DNA of 64,000 nt, taken from Lachancea mirantina. Lineage: Eukaryota; Ascomycota; Saccharomycetes; Saccharomycetales; Saccharomycetaceae. The notes beneath the pieces are model-generated. The model was not told the origin of the DNA. It did not search any database and saw nothing but the letters and a program-made list of their open reading frames with translations. Shown piece after piece: positions 1 to 10,083 of this stretch. The translations under genes were made by a program, and so were the position numbers. Each line of letters starts with the position of its first letter. Within the stretch, counting starts at the first letter, position 1. The DNA lies in assembly GCA_900074745.1 (NCBI GenBank), contig LT598466.1, positions 558,001 to 622,000 of the forward strand, read 5' to 3'.

Positions 1-448
1 CCGTTTCTGCTGCATTGAACAAATGCGATTGATTCTCGAGTTCCATATTTCTCAAGAATTTGACATTATATTGCTCGAAAAACTCCTCGTTAAGAGATTC
101 AAGCAAAAGTTGGATTATGGCCTTGCTTTGCTGGGGAGTAAATCCGGATTTGAGAAGTTCATCGTAATATTTCAATGTGTCGACTTGGTGTTCTGCTCGT
201 GTGGATTTTAATCCGTTCCCCTCTGAGATCAATTGTTCGGGCAACTTATCAATGAAATTGCCCGGTAAATCGTCTTTCAAATCAGCTATGGCCCCTTTTT
301 CACCAGGTTTAGTGAGATTTGCACTTAAGCTCGCGATACTTGAACTCTTCTCATTAAGCCTTGTTAAACCCATATGAAGGTGTCTGGAAAGCTGGAAACT
401 GCGGGAAAAGGCCCTTTTCATGTTTCTGGCAAGACCAAAGGCCCGCAT
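1..448 (-). CDS. DUF1640 mitochondrial coiled-coil protein, YLR283W/FMP32-like (partial, cut at left edge)
   Basis: The reverse strand is open from an ATG at 448 to the window edge, giving 149 residues. The N-terminus is basic and free of acidic residues (MRAFGLARNMKRAFSRSFQL), like a mitochondrial presequence. At about residues 90-125 comes a run containing DTLKYYDELLKSGFTPQQSK, the signature of the DUF1640 family (CCDC90/MCUR1-like), followed by residues that look like the start of a helical coiled coil. The S. cerevisiae members are YLR283W and FMP32. The neighbour RSO55 (YLR281C) makes YLR283W the syntenic match. Family proteins are inner-membrane coiled-coil proteins of poorly defined role. 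The membrane anchor lies outside the window. Confidence 0.8.
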   Translation of the reverse strand, partial: MRAFGLARNMKRAFSRSFQLSRHLHMGLTRLNEKSSSIASLSANLTKPGEKGAIADLKDDLPGNFIDKLPEQLISEGNGLKSTRAEHQVDTLKYYDELLKSGFTPQQSKAIIQLLLESLNEEFFEQYNVKFLRNMELENQSHLFNAAET

Positions 449-757
449 GCTCGTATTGATGCTGGAAAAGACACTATCTTACGGCTTTTTCGCTTGAAGT
501 CGGTTGGTTTAAAGGTTGAGTTGTTCAATCTTGGCACGTCATCGTGAGAAATTTCAGATATGATGGAAATTACTAGTTAAAGAAACCAAAGAAAGAGCAT
601 AGAAGCAGAGCTCGAGGACTACTGAGTTACTGAGATTAGTCTGGAAGTGATTAAACGAGCCAAATATCTTTTTTTTGCAAGTTAGCTTGGGACAGTGGAG
701 ACAATTTTGGAGCCAGAACAGCCTAATCTCAATAAATTGACGAAATTATACCTTACA
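449..757. promoter_or_regulatory. divergent promoter, DUF1640 gene / RSO55
   Basis: A 309-base gap between two divergently transcribed genes. It holds a T-rich tract at about 668-677. I see no RNA gene or clear known site in it. Confidence 0.4.
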
Positions 758-1261
758 ATGATGAAACAGCGAGTTCTTTTGAATGAAATGCAGTTGTACT
801 GGAAGCGAAATTTGCATTCCCACATGGTAGCCAATATAAAGAAACGGCAGTTGCCTCCGCGTCCCAAATTTTCACCAGATTGGGAGACGGAACTTGAAGA
901 GAAGTTTTTGCACGGAGGGCGCGGTCCCGGCGGTCAGAAGATTAACAAATGCAACAGCAAAGTGCAATTGCGTCATCTCCCTAGTGGAATCGTGGTCGAA
1001 TGCCAAGAGACAAGGTCCAGAGACCAGAATCGTAAGATTGCACGCGAAAAACTGGCGCTGAAGATCAGTCAATGGCAAAACGACGGTATTGCAGCTGCTA
1101 GAAATGAAGCAATGCATCAATGGGGGAAACAGAGTAAGCGAAGTAAAGAAAAGAAGAGTCGCGAAAAACACGTGAAACACAGGGCGTTGCGCGATGAGCA
1201 AGAATTAGAGAGAATTCAAGAAGAACAACGACTCTTGGAGTTGATTAGAAACGGAGAGTAA
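758..1261 (+). CDS. RSO55: mitochondrial class I release-factor-like protein (GGQ), RSO55
   Basis: A 167-residue protein of the ICT1/RF-1-like peptidyl-tRNA hydrolase family. The catalytic GGQ lies at residues 58-60 in FLHGGRGPGGQKINKCNSKV, followed by the family's VECQETRSRDQNRKIAREKL and a lysine/arginine-rich C-terminal tail that in this family contacts the ribosome. It closely resembles S. cerevisiae YLR281C (RSO55, about 155 residues), which acts in mitochondria. The frame stays open upstream to 695 but only from a GTG, so the ATG pair at 758/761 is chosen as start. The order DUF1640 gene, RSO55, YLR278C, YSH1 agrees with S. cerevisiae chromosome XII. The alternative family member PTH4 (YOL114C) is less likely on position. 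Confidence 0.85.
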   Translation: MMKQRVLLNEMQLYWKRNLHSHMVANIKKRQLPPRPKFSPDWETELEEKFLHGGRGPGGQKINKCNSKVQLRHLPSGIVVECQETRSRDQNRKIAREKLALKISQWQNDGIAAARNEAMHQWGKQSKRSKEKKSREKHVKHRALRDEQELERIQEEQRLLELIRNGE

Positions 1262-1754
1262 TCCTTCATTCAAATGCATAAGTGCATTGCCCGGTTGGAT
1301 CCAATACAACGGTCACTGCAATTCATCTTTGGACCATGCAAGGCACACAATCCAAAGAACAAAGTACTAATGGTATCAGCACAATACCAAGGGACAAAAA
1401 ACACGTTTTTATCACCTCCCTGATGATTCAAAGATCCTGCCAAACCTGTCAAAGACAGACAAAAAGATCTTTCAAAGCTTTCAATTTTTTCTAAATTACC
1501 AGTTGGCCAAAAATTATCAACAAAAATTCATCGTGGGGCCCTCATCTATCTCTACAGGTTTAATATGCTAGAGTTGTAAATTTCTCCCTTCCTCTATCAC
1601 CAGTCCTGGCTCGTTTACCTGTTCCTCTACAAAGTGTCGATATTGCAATTAAGATATCACCCCATATGATGTCCGAAAAATTAAACTATCGCGTTAAGAG
1701 AACATTGACAGAAAGAATACAAACTAGCACTTCAAAGGGTCATTATCAACAGTC
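1262..1754. other. intergenic, RSO55 3' end and promoter of the zinc-cluster gene
   Basis: A 493-base non-coding stretch. Short open frames on both strands here lack a good start or any recognisable family. It probably carries the RSO55 3' end and the promoter of the transcription factor gene that follows. No RNA gene was seen. Confidence 0.4.
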
Positions 1755-4700
1755 ATGGGCCGTCCTCGCAAGGAGGTTAGCCAGAAAATCTTTGAGAACT
1801 TCCAAATGGAGCTAGAGTTGGCCGGTCAAGATGTTGATCTGTTGTTGAAAGATAAAAGAGGTCGATCGCGCGCGTGTTTGCTCTGCCGCAGGCGAAAAAG
1901 GCGATGTGATCAGAAACTTCCGAGCTGTACAATGTGCTTGAAAGCCGGTGTGAAGTGTATACAACCCGTCAACTATTCCAGTAGGTCAGCGCCAGATAGT
2001 CCATCGCCAGGCCATCGAGAAGACAGTGAAATGCCCGATGTTAACGACGAAAAAGACAGTGTTGGTAACGGTGGTAAAGGAGGTCAGAAAGACGAGTATA
2101 CCCGGTTCTTGGAACGCAAACTTCGGTATTTGGAACGGTTAATCAACCTACCGCCCGATTCTGCGCCGTACAGGGAGAGATGGAACAACTATAAACACAT
2201 ATCGCATCTGATGGGAAACAACAATACTAGCAGCAGCAACGCGGGTTCTGAGGCCGAATCGAGTCCTTTTCAGTTCCCTCCCGTTGGTAAACCTGAATCT
2301 GCTGCCTCGTCACCGATTTTACCACCACCGACAAGAGTGAAATTTTTCCCGCTCCAAAATGAACCTTTTGGCTCATCAGAGAGACCTTCGTCTCCAGCAG
2401 CGCATAATCGGGCTCATTTATCGGCACTTGCATCGGACTCACTCGAGTCCATCGATTTTTCCAGTTGCATTTTTGCCAAGTACAATGTCATGGAATTCTC
2501 ATCTTACAATCCTGCGTTCGAGTTTGACGAAAAACTGTCGCGCACGTTACTCGACATTTTCTTCTCACGACTTCAATTTAAGTACCCGCTGCTGGACGAA
2601 CAAGAGATTTACTCCTTTCACAGCGATTTTATCTCCAACAACGTTCATTCTTATTCAAATCGAGAATTTCATTTTGCATGTGGTCGTATGTGGCTGATTT
2701 TCAGTATTGGAGCCTGCTTGCACAAGTCGACGGGTAAATACCGTGGTCTCCCACCAGGCAGATATTTCTCTACTGCCATTCGACATATCACCAGATGCGG
2801 TAGCTCGCTCACGTACATTCAACAAGTCGAAGTGTTGACGCTTTTGGTTCTTTATATCATCAGAACTGACTGCGATTCCATTGGGCCCTACAACATTATA
2901 AAAGACGTTATGACGATATGCAAAGATAAACTGTTCTTGAATCAGTGGAAAGAACAAGACATTTTTGCCAGCAAAAAGTTAAGACTCTTTTGGTGCGTGT
3001 ATTTACTTGAGAGAATGATTTGCGTGGCCGTTGGCAAGCCATACACGATCGCAGAATCTGAAATTAATCTTCCTTTGTTTGATGAGGGTAGTTTCAATAC
3101 AAACTCTATCCATGACCAAACCAGGCACAAGCGTGGAGTGCATTTCATAAATCAATCATTGCAATTGAGAAGAATAGAATCTCAATTTGTCGAAACACTC
3201 CAAATTATTCCTCAAACTCCTGCGAAAAAGAAAACCTCAATGAGGAAACCAGATGAACTCGCGGCGCAGCTTCCACAAGTGAAGGATTTTTTTCGGCAAC
3301 TCGAAATATGGAGATCCAATTGTTCAGTATCACATGTTCGCAATTTCGAGAATGAAACGCTTAAGCTATACTATTACCGGTCTGTCAGGTTATTGATTCA
3401 GCCATATTTGGAGTTTTTGGAACCGAAAAATCGTCTTTTTCGCGAATGCCAGGCTGCCGCGGGGCAAATTTGCCAATTGTACAAAATATTCCATCAAAAG
3501 ACTGCCTTTGGTCACTCGACGCCGGCCGTTCATACTATTTTTGTCGCTGGAACGACTTTAATATACTGTATGTGGTTGGCCAGAAACTTAGACGATGAAC
3601 GCAGAAGGAAATTAGGAGACTCTTCAAGACATACCCGACCCCTGGTTAGTGGATCTTTGTTTTCAACTCTGGACGATTTAAGAGCTTGTTCGGTGTGCCT
3701 TTACGTTATGGCCGAAAGATCGAAATTCGCTATTACTTTCCGAGATACCTTTGATCACTTGATGAATGCAACTGTTGGAAACTTGATAGAGCGTTGTGGT
3801 CCCGACTCTTCGGAATTGATATATGTACAAGGAGATGGAGACAGTGACGTTGATGCTGCTGGTTTTGCCATTAATTCGGAAGCAGTATCAATGGAAGAAG
3901 GGACTTTCTCAAGCAAGGAAAAGCATGGAGGCGGAATGCCACCGGCTATGGAAAGAACTTATGGTACACTACAAGCGAATGAACATGCTGGTTTTGTTGA
4001 GAATTCGCAAATGGATCCGGAAGAACAGAAACAGCTTAAGAAAAAGAGAGATGACGTCGAAGAAGCCGTACCTAAAAGTCTTACAAGCTTGCTTGCGGGT
4101 AACTCGGCGGCTACCGACAAAGCAAATCAATCGGGTGTTGTGGACAGTAAAGCTGTCACGGGGGATAAGGACGCTGCACGTAGCGTTAAGGAGAGGTATA
4201 TTGTACAGAAGCCCCTAAATGCAGCAGAATCGAATTGGGAAACGTTTCAACAACAAGCACTTATGCAGCAACACCATGCGCAGCAAACTTTGCAAGCGTA
4301 TTTGGCATCTCTTAACGGAAAAGTTTCCCCACAGACCAATTACCGACCTGCAAAGGATATCAACACAAATAATGGAAAATTTGACAGTCAGGCTGCTGCC
4401 AGTAACATTACGAAAAGCGTCGACGCTAAAGCGGTGGGCCAAGGAATTGAGACCGAGAATTCGAAACCGGCAGGAATCAACGCCTCAGCTGCGTCTTGCT
4501 ACCCAAGGCCTCTTTCCAACGTAAACGCAAATTCTAAAACCACACTAACTTCAACCGGATTGGCTCCTTTGAGTGCGTTCCCGCAAAATTTCAGCTCCGA
4601 TGGTATCATGTTCCATAACGGGGCGCATACGATGATCAATAATATATCTTCCTGGACGAGTGATTCCGTTGAGAATCTTCTGAATGAACACATGGGACAA

Positions 4701-4970
4701 AACCAACTGTCTAAAGACTTCGTTCCGAGCAATTCGACGGGGTATAATGTGACGTTTGGGAATTGGCCCACGCCACAGGATCGAAGTAGCAAAATGGACT
4801 CAAATACCATCGCGTCGGTACCGTCGGGAGGCGTGGAAACAAACAAAGTGAATCCCGCGGTACCGAATCATGCTTGGGGTCACGTTGATGGAATTCAGGT
4901 GGATCATGTGCTTGGATCTCCTGTAGAGGAGTTTTGGACGGTAAATGATGATTATGGGTTTTTGGCATAA
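1755..4970 (+). CDS. Zn(II)2Cys6 transcription factor, YLR278C-like
   Basis: A 1071-residue fungal zinc-cluster regulator. The DNA-binding cluster is at residues 41-68 with exact spacing C-x2-C-x6-C-x6-C-x2-C-x6-C (Cys 41, 44, 51, 58, 61, 68), flanked by basic residues. A short linker and likely dimerisation helix follow near residue 118. Residues of about 250-650 look like the fungal-specific transcription factor middle homology region, with FWCVYLLERMICVAVGKPY as its typical block. The last 400 residues are low-complexity, rich in Asn, Ser and Gln. Position next to YSH1 and DBP9 makes it the orthologue of S. cerevisiae YLR278C (1341 residues), a little-studied zinc-cluster protein. OAF3 (YKR064W) has the same general architecture but does not fit the gene order. 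Confidence 0.85.
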   Translation: MGRPRKEVSQKIFENFQMELELAGQDVDLLLKDKRGRSRACLLCRRRKRRCDQKLPSCTMCLKAGVKCIQPVNYSSRSAPDSPSPGHREDSEMPDVNDEKDSVGNGGKGGQKDEYTRFLERKLRYLERLINLPPDSAPYRERWNNYKHISHLMGNNNTSSSNAGSEAESSPFQFPPVGKPESAASSPILPPPTRVKFFPLQNEPFGSSERPSSPAAHNRAHLSALASDSLESIDFSSCIFAKYNVMEFSSYNPAFEFDEKLSRTLLDIFFSRLQFKYPLLDEQEIYSFHSDFISNNVHSYSNREFHFACGRMWLIFSIGACLHKSTGKYRGLPPGRYFSTAIRHITRCGSSLTYIQQVEVLTLLVLYIIRTDCDSIGPYNIIKDVMTICKDKLFLNQWKEQDIFASKKLRLFWCVYLLERMICVAVGKPYTIAESEINLPLFDEGSFNTNSIHDQTRHKRGVHFINQSLQLRRIESQFVETLQIIPQTPAKKKTSMRKPDELAAQLPQVKDFFRQLEIWRSNCSVSHVRNFENETLKLYYYRSVRLLIQPYLEFLEPKNRLFRECQAAAGQICQLYKIFHQKTAFGHSTPAVHTIFVAGTTLIYCMWLARNLDDERRRKLGDSSRHTRPLVSGSLFSTLDDLRACSVCLYVMAERSKFAITFRDTFDHLMNATVGNLIERCGPDSSELIYVQGDGDSDVDAAGFAINSEAVSMEEGTFSSKEKHGGGMPPAMERTYGTLQANEHAGFVENSQMDPEEQKQLKKKRDDVEEAVPKSLTSLLAGNSAATDKANQSGVVDSKAVTGDKDAARSVKERYIVQKPLNAAESNWETFQQQALMQQHHAQQTLQAYLASLNGKVSPQTNYRPAKDINTNNGKFDSQAAASNITKSVDAKAVGQGIETENSKPAGINASAASCYPRPLSNVNANSKTTLTSTGLAPLSAFPQNFSSDGIMFHNGAHTMINNISSWTSDSVENLLNEHMGQNQLSKDFVPSNSTGYNVTFGNWPTPQDRSSKMDSNTIASVPSGGVETNKVNPAVPNHAWGHVDGIQVDHVLGSPVEEFWTVNDDYGFLA

Positions 4971-5427
4971 GGGCGGACGACTCCAATTGACAGACACCGC
5001 TCAAAAAATCATCGGTTAAATAAGCACTGCAGGGAGGTGTTGCCAGCTGAGTTTCAGGTCAAATCATGTCGTTTCGTTGGCGACCCACTTTAAAAAAATC
5101 TAGAAGTTCTACCAAACGCGCTCAGATGGACTCAGATTTCCCTTAAACTATACCAGCCGTACCACAATAGCACCAGACCCAAAAATCTACCCGCATTAAC
5201 CCTACGCACACTTATCAAAATTCGTGACATTTCCGAATTTCGGTTCTTCGAAGAAAGATTTAATCGTAAAACTAATTACGAGTTACTGAACATTTTAACG
5301 AACAATCGCTATATAAGTGGCCAGGAGACTCGCCAGGCGACTCAGGATCCTAGGTCTTCTTGATCTCCTCTTAGTTCATCACTATATAAAATTGGATTAA
5401 CATCACGAAAAACAAGTTTCTTAAAAA
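4971..5427. other. intergenic with two TATA-like boxes
   Basis: A 457-base non-coding stretch after the zinc-cluster gene. It holds CTATATAAG near 5310 and CTATATAAAATTGG near 5382. The second lies about 45 bases before the ATG of the small candidate gene at 5428, so this looks like a true promoter. Confidence 0.4.
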
Positions 5428-5669
5428 ATGAGTGACGAAAACTGGGTAAGTTGATATCAATTGAAATCTGAAAACGACCAACCTCAGAGCTCTGTAAGTT
5501 CAATTATTGCACAGCTCCTGACTGCGGCAAAGCTCGAAGCAATCATATCAAGTTGTCTTTTACTAACTTGGAGCTTGTCACGCCGGAATTCCTGTCTCCA
5601 GAGATTTATCCAAGGTTCGTCAAGAGTTGGGTGTTGAGCAAACAGGGTGCTTTTGTCCACATCTACTAG
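5428..5669 (+). CDS. candidate small spliced gene of unknown function
   Basis: A TATA box (about 5382) is followed by an ATG at 5428 that reads MSDENW and then runs into a perfect yeast 5' splice site, GTAAGT, at 5446. Downstream, the frame starting at 5490 stays open for 59 codons to a TAG at 5667-5669. It begins LCKFNYCTAPDCGKARSNHI and ends SWVLSKQGAFVHIY. Splicing 5446-5489 joins them, but that intron would be only 44 bases with no branch point. A TACTAAC at 5561-5567 supports a longer intron (5446-5601) and a much shorter product. I do not recognise the protein. The MSDEN start recalls dynein light chain DYN2, but nothing else matches. The whole element sits between two well-supported genes and could also be a non-coding transcript. 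Confidence 0.3.
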
Positions 5670-5734
5670 TTTTTGAGAAGTTTTCATCGTAGCGAGCACC
5701 CTTTTGTCGCATACTTGGCTTTATTATCATCAAA

Positions 5735-8035
5735 ATGACCTCAACAGCTAGTAAGACGTCTTTAAGATTTTTTGGACTTGGAGGAAGCAATGAAGTGGGT
5801 AGGTCGTGTCATATTTTACAATACAAGGGCAAAACGGTGATGTTGGATGCCGGTGTGCATCCAGCTCACCAAGGCTTAGCATCTTTGCCCTTTTACGATG
5901 ATTTTGATCTTTCCACTGTCGACGTTCTTCTCATTTCACATTTCCATTTGGATCACGCCGCTTCGCTTCCCTATGTCATGCAAAGAACTGATTTCCAAGG
6001 ACGAGTTTTCATGACCCATCCTACAAAGGCTATTTACCGGTGGCTACTTAGCGATTTCGTCAAAGTCACTAATATCGGTGCCAATTCTTCCCTCAACGAT
6101 AAAGATGAAAACCTGTACACGGATGAAGATTTGGCAGAATCCTTTGATAAAATTGAGACAATTGACTATCATTCTACAATGGATGTCAACGGTATAAAAT
6201 TCACTGCGTTCCACGCGGGTCATGTACTCGGTGCTGCCATGTTTCAAGTAGAGATCGCTGGACTTCATATTCTTTTCACGGGTGACTATTCTCGAGAAGT
6301 TGACAGACATTTGAACTCGGCAGAAATTCCACCACAACCTTCAGACGTTTTGATCGTGGAATCCACTTTTGGTACGGCTACTCATGAACCAAGGCTTAAT
6401 CGAGAAAAGAAACTTACACAACTCATTCATTCTACCGTTTCAAAGGGTGGGCGTGTACTTTTACCCGCTTTTGCGCTTGGAAGAGCTCAAGAATTGATGT
6501 TGATTCTTGATGAATATTGGTCTCAAAACGCTGAAGAACTTGGTGGAGGTCAAGTGCCTGTTTTCTATGCATCAAATTTGGCCCGGAAATGTATGAGCGT
6601 GTTTCAAACTTATGTGAATATGATGAATGACGACATTAGAAGGAAATTTCGAGACTCCCAATCGAATCCCTTCATATTCAAAAACATATCGTATTTGAAA
6701 AATCTTGATGAATTCCAAGATTTTGGGCCCAGTGTGATATTGGCTTCACCGGGGATGCTACAGAATGGTCTTTCGAGAGATTTATTGGAAAAATGGTGCC
6801 CGGGCGAAAAAAACTTGGTACTTATAACCGGTTATTCCGTTGAAGGTACTATGGCAAAATATCTGATGCTTGAACCCGATGTCATTCCTTCCATTTCCAA
6901 TCCAGAAGTCACTATTCCTAGGAGATGCCAAGTCGAAGAGATTTCGTTCGCAGCGCATGTCGATTTTAGAGAAAACTTGGAATTTATTGAGAAAATTGGC
7001 GCTGCCAATATCATTCTTGTTCATGGTGAATCCAATCCAATGGGGCGTTTGAAATCTGCATTACTATCGAATTTCTCTTCGCTGAAAGGAACCGACGACG
7101 AAGTACATGTATACAATCCTCGGAACTGTGTACCTGTGGACATGGAATTTAAAGGCATCAAAATAGCCAAAGCTGTAGGGAACATTGTTGATGAGGTAAA
7201 CGAAGCGCTGAAACTGAGCGGAGGAAAAAAAGGGGTAGACGAAGACCAGGACGAAAATATCAAGGAGATAGACGAGGGTACGATCGTATCCGGAATTTTG
7301 GTATCAGACGAAAAGAATTTTGATTTAAACCTTGTATCGTTATCGGATTTAAGAGATCACCACATGGACCTGTCGACAACCGTATTGAAAGAAAGGCAGT
7401 CGATCCGCTTGGACTGCCGAAAGGAATTGGTGTTTTGGCACCTCAAACAAATGTTTGGTGATATCGAAGTGCTTATCGACGACGCAGGTGTCACGGTGTT
7501 GCATGGGGATGCTCACGACAAACATCATGACGCTGCAAAAGCGAAGGAAAGTGATGAGCTCGAACTTAAAATCATGGGTGACATCAAATTGAATATTATA
7601 AACGATGTCGCGACCCTCGAATGGTCCCAGGGGCTAATCAACGACACCGTCGCCGATAGTGTCATGGCGATCCTGCTGAGTGTCGACTCGTCTCCAGCGA
7701 GTGTCAAACTGAGCAGTCACAGTTGCTCACACGAATACCACGATGAACATGAACTTCAGGATAGCGAGATTCAATGGAAAATAAGACACATTGTAAGGCT
7801 ACTGAAGGAACAATTTGGCGACAGTCTCTCATTGCAGATGGTAGAAACTGACACCAAAACTACCAAGGCAAACGGAAAGCCAAACTACGCAACAGCGACT
7901 GTTACAATTGGCAAAAACACGGCAGAAATCAACCTCACAGAACTGGGTATCGTTTCTTGCAATTCAAATCCTCTAAAGGGCAGAATCGAAAGTATATTGA
8001 GCATAGCTAGTGATCTCGTGGCACCGTTGTGCTAG
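5735..8035 (+). CDS. YSH1: mRNA cleavage and polyadenylation endonuclease, YSH1/CPSF73
   Basis: A 766-residue protein almost collinear with S. cerevisiae Ysh1 (779). It is the zinc endonuclease of the cleavage and polyadenylation factor and cuts pre-mRNA and snoRNA 3' ends in the nucleus. The metallo-beta-lactamase signature HFHLDH is at residues 69-74, and [13 protein letters not shown] is the next metal site. The beta-CASP domain follows, with [16 protein letters not shown] and later histidine motifs including ISFAAHVDF. An acidic linker near residues 480-520 leads to the C-terminal CPSF73 dimerisation domain ending in PLC, as in S. cerevisiae. The ATG at 5735 gives the expected N-terminus before [19 protein letters not shown]. 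Confidence 0.97.
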   Translation: MTSTASKTSLRFFGLGGSNEVGRSCHILQYKGKTVMLDAGVHPAHQGLASLPFYDDFDLSTVDVLLISHFHLDHAASLPYVMQRTDFQGRVFMTHPTKAIYRWLLSDFVKVTNIGANSSLNDKDENLYTDEDLAESFDKIETIDYHSTMDVNGIKFTAFHAGHVLGAAMFQVEIAGLHILFTGDYSREVDRHLNSAEIPPQPSDVLIVESTFGTATHEPRLNREKKLTQLIHSTVSKGGRVLLPAFALGRAQELMLILDEYWSQNAEELGGGQVPVFYASNLARKCMSVFQTYVNMMNDDIRRKFRDSQSNPFIFKNISYLKNLDEFQDFGPSVILASPGMLQNGLSRDLLEKWCPGEKNLVLITGYSVEGTMAKYLMLEPDVIPSISNPEVTIPRRCQVEEISFAAHVDFRENLEFIEKIGAANIILVHGESNPMGRLKSALLSNFSSLKGTDDEVHVYNPRNCVPVDMEFKGIKIAKAVGNIVDEVNEALKLSGGKKGVDEDQDENIKEIDEGTIVSGILVSDEKNFDLNLVSLSDLRDHHMDLSTTVLKERQSIRLDCRKELVFWHLKQMFGDIEVLIDDAGVTVLHGDAHDKHHDAAKAKESDELELKIMGDIKLNIINDVATLEWSQGLINDTVADSVMAILLSVDSSPASVKLSSHSCSHEYHDEHELQDSEIQWKIRHIVRLLKEQFGDSLSLQMVETDTKTTKANGKPNYATATVTIGKNTAEINLTELGIVSCNSNPLKGRIESILSIASDLVAPLC

Positions 8036-8047
8036 ATGGTTATAGAG

Positions 8048-8082
8048 CTCATCTCATCTCATCTCAACTCATCTCATCTCAT
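8048..8082. repeat. CTCAT pentanucleotide microsatellite
   Basis: Seven tandem CTCAT units, one of them CTCAA, lie just after the YSH1 stop codon and before DBP9. Such a tract is slippage-prone. Confidence 0.9.
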
Positions 8083-8141
8083 TTCGTCGAGTATGTATAG
8101 ATCGTTTAGAACGACATGCATCAAAAGAAATCAATAGCTAG

Positions 8142-8170
8142 TGAAAATTTGACATACTTCATCTCATCGC
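8142..8170. promoter_or_regulatory. RRPE-like and PAC motifs of the DBP9 promoter
   Basis: TGAAAATTT at 8142-8150 resembles the RRPE element. CTCATCGC at 8163-8170 is the PAC box in reverse. Both are standard elements of yeast ribosome-biogenesis promoters and sit 66-94 bases before the ATG chosen for DBP9. Confidence 0.6.
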
Positions 8171-8235
8171 AAGCCTTTCAAGCACACTTTAAAAGCGTTT
8201 TTACCAGGTTTAAAGAGTTACCCAGGATCGCGGCA

Positions 8236-10035
8236 ATGTCAACAGAAGCATCTGTGGATAGCGCGTATCTTGACGAGTCTGTATCTTTCGAATCGTTGGG
8301 TTTGGATTCTAGGTTACTGCAATCTTTGAAACACAGCGGCTTGGTGCATCCGACACTTATTCAGTCAAGTTCGATTACATTAGCTCTGCAACAAAAACGT
8401 GATATCATTGCGAAAGCTGCTACGGGCTCTGGTAAGACTTTAGCTTATTTGATACCGGTTGTACAAACGATTTTAGAGCAGAAAAAAATCGAAAATAGCA
8501 GCAGTAGCGATGAGGATACTGAAAATTCTAAAACCTTGGCAATAATTTTGGTTCCCACACGCGAATTGGCGCAACAGGTCACGCAGGCATTGGAGAAATT
8601 GATTTTGTACTGTTCGAAAGACGTCCATACTTTGAATCTGTCATCGGGATTGTCTGATCAAGTTCTGACGTCTTTTCTCCTTGATAAGCCAGAAGTGTTG
8701 ATTTCAACGCCAGCAAAGCTTGTACAGGCTTTGGATACAAAGAAAAATGCGTTCTCGATTGGGTCCCTGAAATTTTTGGTAATTGACGAAGTGGATCTTG
8801 TCCTGACGTTTGGATACCACAGCGATTTAACAGAAATCTCCAGGTACTTGCCTTTGAAGAAAAATCTACAAACCTTTCTAATGAGTGCTACTTTGAATGA
8901 TGATATTCAGGACCTGAAGGAGAAATTTTGCCGCTCTCCTGCGATTTTAAAAATCAATGAGGACGAGGTCAGTAAAGATCAAACCAAATTGGCACAATAT
9001 TACGTTAGAGTAAGCGAATTCGACAAGTTTTTACTTTGTTATGTCATTTTCAAATTGGGTTTGATTAAGGGCAAAACCTTGGTATTCGTTAACGATATCG
9101 ATCGTGGGTTCCGTCTAAAACTTGTCTTGGAACAATTCGGAATAAGATCATGCATTTTAAACAGCGAGTTACCAACGAACTCGCGCCAGCATATTGTGGA
9201 GGAGTTCAATAAAAATGTCTACCATCTTTTGATTGCAACGGATGAAGCCGGTTACGATGAGGATTCGGTCGACCCAGAGAAAACCGAGACAGACGAGGGC
9301 GATAGCAATTCGGGCGTTGAGACTGCGAATGGTGAGGCATCTAATGGCAAGAAAACTAAGAAGAACTCCAAAAAGGACAAAGAATACGGCGTTTCGCGAG
9401 GTATCGATTTCAAAAACGTGGCTTGTGTCTTGAATTTCGATCTACCCACGACAGCAAGATCCTACGTCCATCGTATTGGAAGAACGGCGCGTGCTGGTAA
9501 GTCAGGCACAGCAATTTCGTTTGTCGTTCCTTTGAAAGAATTTGGGAAGCATAAGCCATCGATGTGTAAAACGGCTAAGAAGGATGAAAAGATTTTGAGC
9601 CGAATCATCAAACAGCAAAGCAAATTGGGGCTCGAAGTCAAGCCCTACTCTTTTGACTTAAAACAAGTGGAAGGGTTCAGATATAGAATGGAGGATGGAT
9701 TTCGTGCCGTGACGCAAGTCGCAGTACGAGAGGCACGTATCAAAGAGCTGAAAAATGAGCTGTTGACTAGTGGGAAATTGAAAAGACATTTTGAGGAAAA
9801 TCCTCAAGATTTACAGAGTCTAAGACACGATAAAGAATTGCATTCTGCCAGGATACAACAGCATTTGAAAAGAGTACCTGACTACTTGTTGCCAGAGGCT
9901 GCAAGAGAAAAGCAAAAGAAGATTGGTTTCGTTCCATTCCATAATCCAAAGAAGATGAGCAAAGGTAACAACAGGGTACGCAAAAAGAATACTAAAAGAG
10001 GTGCTAAATCAGACCCTCTCAAAAATTTCAAATAG
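8236..10035 (+). CDS. DBP9: DEAD-box RNA helicase for 60S ribosome assembly, DBP9
   Basis: A 599-residue ATP-dependent RNA helicase acting in the nucleolus on 27S pre-rRNA. Motifs appear in order: the Q motif region PTLIQSS, motif I ATGSGKT (residues 62-68), PTRELAQQ, a DEVD form of the DEAD box in [18 protein letters not shown], and the C-terminal motif [12 protein letters not shown]. An acidic/basic insert interrupts the second RecA domain, as in S. cerevisiae Dbp9 (594 residues), and the tail ends DPLKNFK identically. The frame also has an ATG at 8116, but homology starts at 8236 ([20 protein letters not shown]). The PAC and RRPE-like motifs would fall inside the coding region if 8116 were used, so 8236 is preferred. 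Confidence 0.95.
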   Translation: MSTEASVDSAYLDESVSFESLGLDSRLLQSLKHSGLVHPTLIQSSSITLALQQKRDIIAKAATGSGKTLAYLIPVVQTILEQKKIENSSSSDEDTENSKTLAIILVPTRELAQQVTQALEKLILYCSKDVHTLNLSSGLSDQVLTSFLLDKPEVLISTPAKLVQALDTKKNAFSIGSLKFLVIDEVDLVLTFGYHSDLTEISRYLPLKKNLQTFLMSATLNDDIQDLKEKFCRSPAILKINEDEVSKDQTKLAQYYVRVSEFDKFLLCYVIFKLGLIKGKTLVFVNDIDRGFRLKLVLEQFGIRSCILNSELPTNSRQHIVEEFNKNVYHLLIATDEAGYDEDSVDPEKTETDEGDSNSGVETANGEASNGKKTKKNSKKDKEYGVSRGIDFKNVACVLNFDLPTTARSYVHRIGRTARAGKSGTAISFVVPLKEFGKHKPSMCKTAKKDEKILSRIIKQQSKLGLEVKPYSFDLKQVEGFRYRMEDGFRAVTQVAVREARIKELKNELLTSGKLKRHFEENPQDLQSLRHDKELHSARIQQHLKRVPDYLLPEAAREKQKKIGFVPFHNPKKMSKGNNRVRKKNTKRGAKSDPLKNFK

Positions 10036-10083
10036 ATCTCCTTAATATACAAGTTCAATATACAGCATTCGAGTTTGATAGGG

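Noticed and set aside
5428-5500. Dynein light chain DYN2, because of the MSDEN start followed by an intron
   Set aside because: The conserved DYN2 core (such as the GSYVTHE region) is not encoded before YSH1.
5484-5687. Reverse-strand 67-codon frame near YSH1
   Set aside because: Its codons look plausible, but its ATG is only 48 bases from the divergent YSH1 ATG and it is antisense to the spliced candidate with TATA box and donor site.
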